39,992 nucleotides of DNA, from the NCBI GenBank assembly GCA_032229885.1, contig JAVYAJ010000100.1, positions 1 to 39,992 on the forward strand, read 5' to 3'. This document shows positions 25,728 through 34,227 of this stretch, piece by piece; the stretch's first letter is position 1, and every line of letters begins with the position of its first letter. Under the pieces are notes generated by a model that saw only the letters and a list, made by a program, of their open reading frames with translations, did no database searches and was not told the DNA's origin. The position numbers and the translations under genes were made by a program. This DNA is from Anammoximicrobium sp032229885 (GTDB lineage Bacteria; Planctomycetota; Planctomycetia; Pirellulales; Pirellulaceae).

Positions 25728-28556
25728 TCAATCGCCGTTCTGCTCGGCGACGTCCTCTTCCTCTTTCGGCACGCGCACGACCGCGGCGAGCGAATCGTCT
25801 TCGTCCAGGCTCATGATCCGCACGCCTTTGGTGTTGCGGCCCGTCACACGCACCTCGCGGACCGCGATCCGCTGGATCTTGCCCCGCGCGGTCATCATCA
25901 ACAGCTCGTCGTCCTCGTCCACGCGAACCGTGCTGACGACTTTGCCGTTGCGTTTGCCCGTCTTGATGTCCCGCAGCCCCTTGCCGCCGCGACGCTGGGT
26001 GCGGTATCGCATATTGCCCGAGGCGCCTTCGCTGTCGCTCTCCGCCGGGTCCGCGCCCGCGGCTTCCTCGCCATCGTCCTCGGCTTCGCCGTGGGGCGCG
26101 ACGGGCGGGCCGGCATCGAGCGGCAGATCGTCGGGCGAATCGGTGTCGCCCGTCGCCGCATCCCCATCCTCCGCCGCGTCGGACGCCGTGGAATTGGGGC
26201 CGAAGTTGGTTCGCTTGCCGTATCCGTTCTCGCAGGCGGTCAGCAGCATGGCATCCGGATCCGCGACGACCATGCCGACCAACACATCGCCCGGCTGCAG
26301 CGAAATCCCTTTGACGCCGGACGTGTTGCGGCCCATCGGCCGGGCGTCGGATTCGCGGAAACGAATCGCCATCCCCGCGGCCGTAGACAGCACGACTTCG
26401 TCACCGGCTTTGGTCACCACGATATCGACGACTTCGTCGTCCTCGCGGAGCTTGATGGCGATGATCCCGCCTTTTTTCGGGCGGCTGTACTGTTCGAGCG
26501 GCGTTTTCTTCACCAAGCCTTTGCGCGTGGCCATCATCAGGTAGTGATCCGGCAAATTGAAATCGCGCACCGGTCGGCAGTCGGCGATCTTTTCGCCCGG
26601 CTGCAAACTCAGCAGGTTGACGATCGCGCGGCCCTTGCTCTCGCGCCCCAACTGGGGCAGGCTGAACACCTTCTGCCAAAAGACCTTGCCCTGCGTGGTG
26701 AAAAACAACAGATAGGCGTGCGTGCTGGCCACGAACAGGTGCTCGATCGGATCCTCTTCCTCCGTCTGGGCGCCGCGAATCCCTTTGCCGCCGCGCCGTT
26801 GGGCGCGGTACACGCTGATCGGCGTCCGCTTGATATAGCCGCGATGGCTGATCGAGACGACCATGGTCTCTTCGGTGATCAGATCCTCGAGATCCAACGA
26901 GCCGACCTCTTCGCCGCTGATCTCGGTTCGCCGATCGTCGCCGAACCGGCGCCGGATCTCGCGCAGATCGTCCTTGATGATGTCCAAGATGTTCTGTTCG
27001 TCGGACAGGATGCGGAGGTATTCGCCGATTTCCGCCAGCAGGTTGCGGTGCTCGTCGCCCAGCCGCTGCTGTTCGAGGTTGACCAACTGGCCCAAGGTCA
27101 TCTTGAGGATCGCGTCGGCTTGAACCGGGGTCAGCGTATAGCTGTCGGCGATTCCGCGTTCCTCTTGAAACATGCGGAAGCCTTCGTCGCCCATCGCCCG
27201 GGCCATCATCGCCGCCGGACAGGGGACGCCCATGATGCCGACCTTGGCCTCGGCCTGGGTATGCGAGTGGCGGATGATGCGGATGATCTCGTCGATGTTG
27301 GCCAACGCCAGCAACAACCCCTCGACCGTGTGCTTGCGTCGCCGGGCCTTGGCCAACAGGAACTGGGTGCGGCGGCGGATCACGGCCACACGGTGGCGGA
27401 GAAACTCCTGCAGCAAATCCTTCAGCGTGCACAGCCGCGGCTTGCCGTCGACCAAAGCCAAGAGGATGATCGAGATCGTGTCCTGCAACGGCGAGAACTG
27501 GTACAACTGGTTCAGCACGACGTCGGGGTCGGCGTCCCGTTTGACGTCGATCACGATCCGCACGGGCTCCTTCAAGTCGCTCAGATCCTGAACGGCCGAG
27601 ATGCCCTTGATCTTGTCGCCGTTGACCAGCTCGCCGATCCGCTCGATGATGCGATCGCGGAACTGCTGGAACGGGACTTCGGTGACGACGATCTGCGCGC
27701 GGCCGTTGGGCTTGGTCTCGATCTCGGCCCGCGCGCGCACGATGATCGTTCCCCGCCCCGTATGGTAGCCCTGGCGGATGCCGGCTCGACCGCAGATTAC
27801 GCCGCCGGTGGGAAAATCGGGGCCTTGGACGATCTCTAGCAGCTCGTCGATCGACGTATCGGGCGCGTCGATGATGCGCACCAGGGCGTCGCAGATCTCG
27901 CGCAGATTATGGGGCGGAATCGACGTAGCCATCCCCACCGCGATGCCGGTCGTCCCGTTGACCAACAGGTTGGGGAACTTCGAGGGCAGGACCGTCGGCT
28001 CGGTGTTCCGCTCGTCATACGTCGGCACGTAATCGACCGTGTCCAGCTTCAGGTCGTCCAACAGCATCGCGGCGACCGGCGACAAGCGGGCTTCGGTGTA
28101 TCGCATCTGGGCCGCCGGCAGACCGGCGATCGAACCGAAGTTGCCCTGCTTGTCGATCAGCACGTGCCGCATGTTCCACTCTTGGGCCATGCGGACCAGC
28201 GTCGGATAGATCACGCTCTCGCCGTGTGGATGGTAGTTGCCGCTGGTGTCGCCGGAGATCTTGGCGCACTTGACCCGCGCCGCGCCCGGCCCGAGGTTCA
28301 GGTCGTTCATGGCGACCAGGATGCGACGCTGCGAGGGCTTCAAGCCGTCCCGCACGTCGGGCAACGCACGGCTGACGATGACGCTCATCGCGTAGGTGAG
28401 ATAGCTCTGCTTCAGCTCCTCCTCGATCGGATGATCGACGAACTCGTTCAACGTCTGGCCATCGGCGGGAAGGCCCTCGGCGTCGTTGTCTGCAGGAGTG
28501 GGCAAGTCATTGCCGGCGGGCGGATCGGTGGGCAAGGGCGCAATCCTTTCGATCAA
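25728..28556 (-). CDS. gyrA: DNA gyrase subunit A
   Basis: The 942-residue product breaks and rejoins DNA within the A2B2 gyrase that introduces negative supercoils. The catalytic Tyr153 is in MRYTEARLSP. The quinolone region reads HPHGESVIYPTLVRMAQ. The C-terminal propeller has a GyrA box QRRGGKG at 586-592, which separates gyrase from topoisomerase IV. A second QRRGGKG occurs at 854-860. Just before it lies an acidic, Asp/Glu/Ala/Gly-rich insertion of about 65 residues, roughly 780-848. The frame opens at TTG 28556. A second TTG at 28535 has AAAGGA nine bases upstream and may be the real start, seven residues shorter. gyrB is not in the window. The gene is upstream of the topoisomerase VI A-like gene. 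Confidence 0.97.
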   Translation of the reverse strand: MIERIAPLPTDPPAGNDLPTPADNDAEGLPADGQTLNEFVDHPIEEELKQSYLTYAMSVIVSRALPDVRDGLKPSQRRILVAMNDLNLGPGAARVKCAKISGDTSGNYHPHGESVIYPTLVRMAQEWNMRHVLIDKQGNFGSIAGLPAAQMRYTEARLSPVAAMLLDDLKLDTVDYVPTYDERNTEPTVLPSKFPNLLVNGTTGIAVGMATSIPPHNLREICDALVRIIDAPDTSIDELLEIVQGPDFPTGGVICGRAGIRQGYHTGRGTIIVRARAEIETKPNGRAQIVVTEVPFQQFRDRIIERIGELVNGDKIKGISAVQDLSDLKEPVRIVIDVKRDADPDVVLNQLYQFSPLQDTISIILLALVDGKPRLCTLKDLLQEFLRHRVAVIRRRTQFLLAKARRRKHTVEGLLLALANIDEIIRIIRHSHTQAEAKVGIMGVPCPAAMMARAMGDEGFRMFQEERGIADSYTLTPVQADAILKMTLGQLVNLEQQRLGDEHRNLLAEIGEYLRILSDEQNILDIIKDDLREIRRRFGDDRRTEISGEEVGSLDLEDLITEETMVVSISHRGYIKRTPISVYRAQRRGGKGIRGAQTEEEDPIEHLFVASTHAYLLFFTTQGKVFWQKVFSLPQLGRESKGRAIVNLLSLQPGEKIADCRPVRDFNLPDHYLMMATRKGLVKKTPLEQYSRPKKGGIIAIKLREDDEVVDIVVTKAGDEVVLSTAAGMAIRFRESDARPMGRNTSGVKGISLQPGDVLVGMVVADPDAMLLTACENGYGKRTNFGPNSTASDAAEDGDAATGDTDSPDDLPLDAGPPVAPHGEAEDDGEEAAGADPAESDSEGASGNMRYRTQRRGGKGLRDIKTGKRNGKVVSTVRVDEDDELLMMTARGKIQRIAVREVRVTGRNTKGVRIMSLDEDDSLAAVVRVPKEEEDVAEQNGD

Positions 28557-29051
28557 TCAAGACGCATCGCGCGCGTCGGGACCTCAATTCCATTGAACGT
28601 CAAAGTCTACCACGTTCCACGGCGAATCACAACGGGGCTACGCAACGGATGTGGAGGCGCAACTGATTGACACAACACGAGTTAGAGCTGATTCCTCGGA
28701 AACGCGCGCCGTGGCCCCAGAGACGAAAGCGGCGCGGTCACGTCTGCGGGGGCCCGGAAGTCCGGCGGAACATAGGCGGCGCCCGGGATGGCCCGAACGC
28801 GTATGGGCGGGATAGACAGCGTGGACAGCAGGGACGGATCGCAGACGACGCCCGTGGTCCCCACCCGATCGAGCCATCGGCGTTCGGCGCCAGACATATT
28901 TGGCATGACTCGTGATCCGCCTCGCGATGGGATAGAATGACGCCCATGTTCAACGGCATCGTCACGCGTGCGGCGCGCCGCAGAAATCTCGATCCATCCG
29001 CTGCCGGCCGGCGCGTCTGGCGACCCGCGCGGTTGTGGGGGTGATTGCGGC
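28557..29051. other. Divergent intergenic region, gyrA / DUF58 gene
   Basis: These 495 bases should hold promoters for both genes. A possible -10 box TAGAAT at 28933-28938 lacks a -35 at the right distance. A 32-codon frame from the ATG at 28946 ends at 29044, eight bases before the DUF58 start, but nothing shows it is translated. No other gene or RNA is seen. Confidence 0.4.
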
Positions 29052-30362
29052 ATGAATTGGTTCGTGGGCGCCATTTTCCTGCTGCTGCTGGCCCTGATCT
29101 TTGATTTCGGGCTGATGGCTTATGCGATGTACGTGCTGCTGGGCGCGCTCGTGCTCAGCCGCTATCTGACTCGTGTCTGGGCGGACAGCCTGTCGGCCGA
29201 TCGCCAGTGCAACCGCCTGACGGCGAACATCGGCGACAATGTGGCGGTCGTCGTGACGGTGGCGAACACCGGGCGATGGCCTGTGCTGTGGGTGCTGATG
29301 GAAGACCTGCTGCCCCGTCAGGCTCTGATCTATCGACCGCCGAACCTGGCCGTCGACGGCCAGCGGATCAAACTGGCGATGCTGCGGGCGGGCGGGACCA
29401 AGAACCTGCTGTACCAGGTGCAGTGCAATCGCCGCGGCTATTACCAGCTCGGCCCGTTGATCATGGAGACGGGCGACCTGTTTGGCCTGCACCGCCGTTA
29501 CTGCGTCCTCACGGCGCCGCATTTCCTGCTGGTCTTTCCCAAGGTCCTGCCGCTGGAAGGCTACGAAGTCGCCTCGCGGCGGCCGATCGGCGAGGTCCGG
29601 ATGTCGTATCGACTGGACGAGGATCCGACGCGGATCGCCGGTGTGCGGCCCTACGAGGTCGGCGATCCGCTGAGCCGCGTGCATTGGAAAGCGACGGCGC
29701 GAACCGGCCGGCTGCACTGCAAGATTCACGAGCCGTCGACGGTCGCCGGCGCGACGATCCTGCTCGATTTTCACGTCGCCGCGCACGATCCGCGGCACGA
29801 ACCGATGCGCAGCGAATTGGCGGTGACGATGGCGGCTTCGCTGGCCAACGCCGTCTACGAGATGGGACAGCAGGTCGGACTGGTCACCAATGGCCGGGAC
29901 GCCGCCGACCGGATTCGGCGGGAAGGCTGGCAGTATGACATCCGCACGCGAGACGCAGCGCGGCGGGCGGTGTCGATGGCCGAGACCAGCGACCGGTTAC
30001 GTCCGGTGGTGACGCCGACGCGCCGGGGGCCGGACCAAGTGCTGCGGATCTTCGAGACCCTGGCGCGCCTCGAGTTGACCGACGGTCTGGATTTGAGCCA
30101 GTTGATCGCCGAAGCGATCGATCAGATTCCGCGCGACGCGACGGTGTTCGCCATCTTGCCGAGCGTCACCGAACGGCACGCCATTGCGCTCGGGAACCTG
30201 CGCCGGCGCGGCCTCGCGGTGACGGCGGCCCTGAATCTGTACGGAGACGACGAATTCGCACAGGCCGCCGGGGCGCTGCTGGCCCAGGGGGTCTCGGCCC
30301 GCCACCTGCGAGACGAGTCGACGATCGTCAGCCTCTGCGCTCAGTTCACCCTGCGCGGCTGA
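29052..30362 (+). CDS. DUF58-domain membrane protein
   Basis: The 436-residue product begins with two closely spaced membrane helices (WFVGAIFLLLLALIF and AYAMYVLLGALVL). A beta-rich region and a DUF58 domain follow, with the family motif VRPYEVGDPLSRVHWKATAR around residues 200-219. A helical and VWA-like C-terminal part ends the protein. DUF58 proteins are usually encoded beside a MoxR AAA ATPase and are thought to take part in assembly or activation of exported complexes; here no MoxR gene is adjacent. The start at 29052 is chosen because the membrane segments begin there and GGGGGTGA lies just upstream. The gene converges on the winged-helix gene with nine bases between the stops. Confidence 0.9.
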   Translation: MNWFVGAIFLLLLALIFDFGLMAYAMYVLLGALVLSRYLTRVWADSLSADRQCNRLTANIGDNVAVVVTVANTGRWPVLWVLMEDLLPRQALIYRPPNLAVDGQRIKLAMLRAGGTKNLLYQVQCNRRGYYQLGPLIMETGDLFGLHRRYCVLTAPHFLLVFPKVLPLEGYEVASRRPIGEVRMSYRLDEDPTRIAGVRPYEVGDPLSRVHWKATARTGRLHCKIHEPSTVAGATILLDFHVAAHDPRHEPMRSELAVTMAASLANAVYEMGQQVGLVTNGRDAADRIRREGWQYDIRTRDAARRAVSMAETSDRLRPVVTPTRRGPDQVLRIFETLARLELTDGLDLSQLIAEAIDQIPRDATVFAILPSVTERHAIALGNLRRRGLAVTAALNLYGDDEFAQAAGALLAQGVSARHLRDESTIVSLCAQFTLRG

Positions 30363-30371
30363 GGCCGTCTG

Positions 30372-30584
30372 TCAGCGCGAGATCTTGTAGCCGGCGCGGG
30401 TCAGTGAATAGGCCTGGCTGGGACGTTCTTTCACAACCAGTCCTTTGTCGATCAGCCGGCTCATTCCCATCGAGAAATCGGTTGCGCTGAGGCGGCATTC
30501 GCGAAAGTCGACAAACAGCATTTCCGCCGGACCGACTTCGTATCGCTGGAACAACTTCAGAATCGCCTTTTCGACGACGCTCAT
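30372..30584 (-). CDS. Small winged-helix-like protein
   Basis: The 70-residue product is short but well supported. AAGGAGG at 30591-30597 sits six bases before the ATG at 30584, the strongest ribosome site in the window. The sequence reads as three helices and a C-terminal wing: VVEKAILKLFQRYEVGPAEM, then DFRECRLSATDFSMGMSRLI, then DKGLVVKERPSQAYSLTRAG. The ending LVVKERPSQAYSLTRAGYKI is typical of a winged-helix DNA-binding fold of the MarR/PadR type. It lacks a dimerisation or ligand domain. A small regulator is the best guess. The target is unknown. Confidence 0.75.
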   Translation of the reverse strand: MSVVEKAILKLFQRYEVGPAEMLFVDFRECRLSATDFSMGMSRLIDKGLVVKERPSQAYSLTRAGYKISR

Positions 30585-30846
30585 CAAGTTCCTCCTTCCT
30601 GCTGGTTCGGCATGCCCCGAACCTAGCGAGTTTACACAGCCGGGCCATACGGTCGCGGCTTCGATGTGTCGCCTTGTCCCGAGCTATCCTCACTCGATAT
30701 CGAACCTACCTGCTGTAGCATACCGGAAAAATCAGCAATTGGCCAGGGTAACGGGCTGGATGGCTGATATACTCGGAGGATCGATCTCAGGCGTCGTGCC
30801 CGATTTCTCGGCGGTCGATCGGCGGATTCGCGGCGTCGCGGAGCCG

Positions 30847-30896
30847 GGCGTGCGGCAGGGTGGCGTTCGGCAGGGTGGCGTTCGGCAGGGTGGCGT
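30847..30896. repeat. 15-base tandem repeat, 3.3 copies
   Basis: The unit GGCGTTCGGCAGGGT occurs at 30847-30861 (one base different), 30862-30876 and 30877-30891, then GGCGT at 30892-30896. The copies are almost identical, which suggests recent slippage. It is about 100 bases before dctP. Confidence 0.85.
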
Positions 30897-30938
30897 CAGT
30901 TGTCAACCGTTGCGTGACCGAGGTGCGGCACGCGTAGA

Positions 30939-30955
30939 CGCGGCATCCTGCCGCG
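30939..30955. repeat. CGCGGC hairpin repeat, copy 1
   Basis: CGCGGC-ATCCT-GCCGCG forms a 6 bp hairpin, preceded by GTAGA. The same arrangement recurs at 37989-38005 with loop CTCCT, preceded by GTGGA. Each copy lies before a plus-strand gene (dctP, purH). Confidence 0.5.
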
Positions 30956-30991
30956 CATTGCATCCGGCGCACGGCGCGCGGGAGGAGAGGT

Positions 30992-32077
30992 ATGGCCGGC
31001 ATGTTCGGCGATCGGGCAGCGCGTCTCGCGACGATCTGCGGCGCGGCGGCGACCGTGTGGGCGTGGTCAGGCTGCGCGCCGCGGGTCGCGCCGGACCGCC
31101 CCGTTCGGCTGCGGCTGGCTCACGTCTATGAAATCGGCTCGCCCACCCATGCCTTCGGGACCGGCCATCTGGCCGAACGACTGGCTGCCGCGGACGTTGA
31201 TTTGGACGTCGCCGTGTTTCCCGCGGCCCAGTTGGGAAGCGAAGCGGAACTGTTGGAACAGTTGGTGGCCGGCGAGCTGGAACTGGCGATCGCGGGCCCC
31301 TCGTTTCTGGCCATGTGGCTTCCGGAGATCGGCGTCTTCGACGCAGCCTACGCGTTTCGCGATTTGGATCAAATGCTCGATATCGCCCGCGGCGAGCTGA
31401 TGCGGTCGCGCTGGGACGAATTGCGCAGGCGATACGGCGTGCGGGTTCTCGACACGTGGGTCTACGGCGCCAGGCACCTCACCGCCAACAAGCCGATCCG
31501 GCATCCGGACGATCTGCGCGGCTTTCGCTTGCGTCTGCCGGCCGCTCGCGTTTGGCAAGCCTCGGGCGTTGCGCTGGGCGCCAGCCCGATGCCGGTGGCC
31601 TTTTCCGAGGTGTATATGGCATTGCGTCAAGGCATGGCGGACGGCCAGGAAAACCCCGTGCCCACGATCGCGGCGATGGGTTTCGACGAAGTGCAAAGCT
31701 GCGTGAGCCTGACCGGACACATCCAGTCATCGATCCAGATTTTGGTCAACGAGCGGGTTTGGCAGCGATTGAACGCCCGGCAGCAGCGCGCCCTGCTCGA
31801 TGCGCTGCACGAGTTGGGCGGCGCGGTTCGCGGGGGAACGCAACGCGAGGAACGCGAGATCCTGGCCCGCTGGCGCCGCAACGGCACGCCTCGGATCATC
31901 CACGACGTCGACGTGGCCGCGTTTCGCCGCCGCGCGTGGGAGTATTTCTCAACAGGCTTTCCGTTCAGCCGGCTGTACCGCGAAATCCATTCCCAGGCCG
32001 CTCGTCCGCCGTCGGACGCGGACGCTCCCAACGGCGCGCCGCCCGCTCGTTTCGCCGCGCACGAGAGCCCGCCATGA
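30992..32077 (+). CDS. dctP: TRAP transporter solute-binding protein (DctP family)
   Basis: The 361-residue product binds a carboxylate-type solute outside the membrane and hands it to the DctQM permease. The N-terminus has a signal sequence ending WSGCAPR, so a lipoprotein anchor is likely. Family hallmarks are HPDDLRGFRLRLPAARVW, containing the arginine that binds the carboxylate, and PMPVAFSEVYMALRQGMADGQENP. The ATG at 30992 follows GGAGG at good spacing. The last codon overlaps the dctQ start (ATGA), which indicates translational coupling. The substrate cannot be told. No catabolic gene or regulator for a known acid is adjacent. Confidence 0.95.
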   Translation: MAGMFGDRAARLATICGAAATVWAWSGCAPRVAPDRPVRLRLAHVYEIGSPTHAFGTGHLAERLAAADVDLDVAVFPAAQLGSEAELLEQLVAGELELAIAGPSFLAMWLPEIGVFDAAYAFRDLDQMLDIARGELMRSRWDELRRRYGVRVLDTWVYGARHLTANKPIRHPDDLRGFRLRLPAARVWQASGVALGASPMPVAFSEVYMALRQGMADGQENPVPTIAAMGFDEVQSCVSLTGHIQSSIQILVNERVWQRLNARQQRALLDALHELGGAVRGGTQREEREILARWRRNGTPRIIHDVDVAAFRRRAWEYFSTGFPFSRLYREIHSQAARPPSDADAPNGAPPARFAAHESPP

Positions 32078-32748
32078 ACCGTCCTCGCAAGAATCAGAAA
32101 CGCGGTCGCCGGGAAATGTGGATCCGCGATGCCGAGCGGCTGATGGCCGTCGCCATGCTGCTGTCGATTCTGGGTTCGATGGCCGCGCAGGTGGTGGCCC
32201 GCTATGTGTTCCATGCGCCGCTGGCTTGGAGCGAAGAGTGGGCTCGTTTCGCGATGATCTGGCTGGCGTTTCTGGCGGCGGCCTTTGTCATGGCCGAACA
32301 GGGCCACATCGCCGTGGACGTGGTGTCGTCGCGGCTGAGCCGCGGGGGCAAGGCGTGGCTCGCGTGCCTGAGCAATGGCTTGGTCGTACTCGCCTGCCTA
32401 CTGGTGCTGGCCTGCGGGGCGAGGTTCGTGTGGCGAGTCGGCGTGGTCGAATCGCCAGCGTTGGGCATTTCGATGAGCGCCTGGTATGGCGCCGCTTCGG
32501 TCGGGTTTGGGCTGATGGCCCTCCACTGTCTGGGGAACACGCTTGCGACCATCCGGCGCGGCCGCGCGGCGTGGGATATTCCGGCCGCGGCATGCGCCGC
32601 GGCGGGAACGCAAGACACGGCCGACGCGGATCGCCCATGTGCGTATGTTCCACCCGCCGACGAAGCCCGCGGCGCGAATCCGCCCGCGGCCAGCGACGGA
32701 CGACCGGCTGACGTTGAACGACCGATGGGCGATGGAGGCCGTTTGTGA
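32074..32748 (+). CDS. dctQ: TRAP transporter small permease (DctQ family)
   Basis: The 224-residue product is the small membrane subunit. It has four predicted helices, among them LMAVAMLLSILGSMAAQVVA and FAMIWLAFLAAAFVMAE. The family motif VFHAPLAWSEEWARFAMIW is present between the first two. The start ATG at 32074 overlaps the dctP stop by four bases. It ends with an Ala/Pro-rich tail of about 50 residues beyond the last helix; this is longer than usual. The stop overlaps the dctM GTG by four bases. Confidence 0.93.
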   Translation: MNRPRKNQKRGRREMWIRDAERLMAVAMLLSILGSMAAQVVARYVFHAPLAWSEEWARFAMIWLAFLAAAFVMAEQGHIAVDVVSSRLSRGGKAWLACLSNGLVVLACLLVLACGARFVWRVGVVESPALGISMSAWYGAASVGFGLMALHCLGNTLATIRRGRAAWDIPAAACAAAGTQDTADADRPCAYVPPADEARGANPPAASDGRPADVERPMGDGGRL

Positions 32749-34022
32749 TTCTGGCGCTGCTCGTCGTGCTGATGCTGATCCTGCTGGCCATTCGCGTCCC
32801 CGTGGCTTTTGGCCTGTTGTTGCCCTGTCTGCTGTACGTGGGCTTGTCCGACGACATCTCGTTGGGCGTCGCCCTCCAGCGGATGGTGGCCGGCCTGAAC
32901 TCCTTTCCTCTGTTGGCCGTGCCGCTGTTCATCATGACCGGCTATCTGAGCAACACGGCTGGATTGGCCGATCGGCTGTTCCGGTTCGTGACCAGCCTGT
33001 TGGGAGGTCTGCCCGGCAGCCTGGGATACGTCACCGTGGGCAGCAGCCTCATGTTTTCGTGGATGAGCGGAGCGGCGATCGCCGATGCCGCCGCGCTGGG
33101 ATCGGTCCTGGTTCCGGCGATGCGCAAGCGAGGGTATGACGAGCGGTTTGCCTTGGGCTTGTGCGCAGCGGCGTCGATGCTCGGTCCGATCATGCCGCCC
33201 AGCATCCCCGCGATCATCTACGCCGTCACGGCGGGCGTGTCGGTCGGCGCCCTGTTCTTTGCCGGCGTGCTGCCCGCGCTGGTCCTGGCCGCCGTGCTGT
33301 GCGTCTTTGTGTTCTTCCAGGTCCGCGGTCAAGCGGCGGCGGGCGCGACGGTTGACGAGCGGCGCGGGGTCTTGGCCGCCGCCCGCGGGGCCGCGCCGGT
33401 GATGCTGACGCCGGTGATCATCCTGGGCGGCATCCTGGGCGGGGTGTTTACGCCTACCGAGGCTGCCGCGACGGCGGTCGTGTATGTTCTCGCCCTGGGC
33501 CTGTGCTATCGTTCGCTGTCGTGGCGCAGCCTGTACGACGTCGCGGTCCAGACCGCGCGGACCACCGGGTCGATCATGTTGATCGTCGCCGCCGCCAGCC
33601 TGTTCGGCTGGGTGTTGGCTCGCGAACAAGGCCCGCGGATGCTGGCCGAGGTGTTGCGCGACCTGACCGATGATCCGTGGATCTTCCTGGTGTTGGTCAA
33701 CGCGGCGCTGCTGGTGATCGGGACCGTGTTGGAGCCGACTGCCGCCCTACTGATCACCGTGCCCGTGCTGCTGCCCGTGGCTGCCCAGTTCGGGATTCAC
33801 CCGGTGCACCTGGGCGTGGTGATGATCTTGAATCTGGTGATCGGACTGCTTACGCCGCCCGTGGGCCTGGTGCTGTACGTACTCAGCTCCGTCACGGGCG
33901 CCACCGTCCCGCAGGTGGTGCGCGGCGTCTTTCCGTTCTTGATCCCCTTGGGCATCGCCCTGCTGATCGTCACGTTCGTGCCGTCCGTCAGCCTGTGGCT
34001 GCCACAGGCGTTGGGGATGTAG
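32745..34022 (+). CDS. dctM: TRAP transporter large permease (DctM family)
   Basis: The 425-residue product is the large membrane subunit that moves the solute with Na+ or H+. It has about twelve hydrophobic helices. Family motifs are seen in FPLLAVPLFIMTGYLSN, SWMSGAAIADAAALGSV and GPIMPPSIPAIIYA, and near the end in LLTPPVGLVLYVLSS. It begins at a GTG that overlaps dctQ by four bases, completing the dctPQM operon. The length is normal. No terminator is recognised after it. Confidence 0.96.
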   Translation: MILALLVVLMLILLAIRVPVAFGLLLPCLLYVGLSDDISLGVALQRMVAGLNSFPLLAVPLFIMTGYLSNTAGLADRLFRFVTSLLGGLPGSLGYVTVGSSLMFSWMSGAAIADAAALGSVLVPAMRKRGYDERFALGLCAAASMLGPIMPPSIPAIIYAVTAGVSVGALFFAGVLPALVLAAVLCVFVFFQVRGQAAAGATVDERRGVLAAARGAAPVMLTPVIILGGILGGVFTPTEAAATAVVYVLALGLCYRSLSWRSLYDVAVQTARTTGSIMLIVAAASLFGWVLAREQGPRMLAEVLRDLTDDPWIFLVLVNAALLVIGTVLEPTAALLITVPVLLPVAAQFGIHPVHLGVVMILNLVIGLLTPPVGLVLYVLSSVTGATVPQVVRGVFPFLIPLGIALLIVTFVPSVSLWLPQALGM

Positions 34023-34227
34023 CAGGCCGCCGCGCGGATCGGTGTCCGCCGTGGGCGCATCGCGACACGGCGTTGAGCGCATCGGCGCCGTTAACGCTGG
34101 AAATACCCGCGGCGCGTCGTCCGCCGCGTTTGCCGCCGCGAACGATCATCTATGCGGCCGGCTGCCGATGGCAAGTCTTTGTCGAAATCACTCGCCGCGA
34201 AGGCCGTCAGCCATGTTGGCGGTCTGC

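Larger units (their letters stand above)
30585..30991. other. Divergent intergenic region with short repeats
   Basis: This lies between the small regulator and the TRAP operon. It contains the tandem 15-base repeat at 30847-30896 and the hairpin at 30939-30955, both listed separately. The right end carries GGAGG (30981-30985) for dctP. A frame runs through the repeat, but its translation has no family features. Confidence 0.45.

Noticed and set aside
28682..29074. Small minus-strand gene between gyrA and DUF58
   Set aside because: The frame has no ribosome site and no recognisable family, and it overlaps the DUF58 start.
30847..30896. CRISPR array
   Set aside because: The units are 15 bases and directly adjacent, without spacers, and no cas gene is present.
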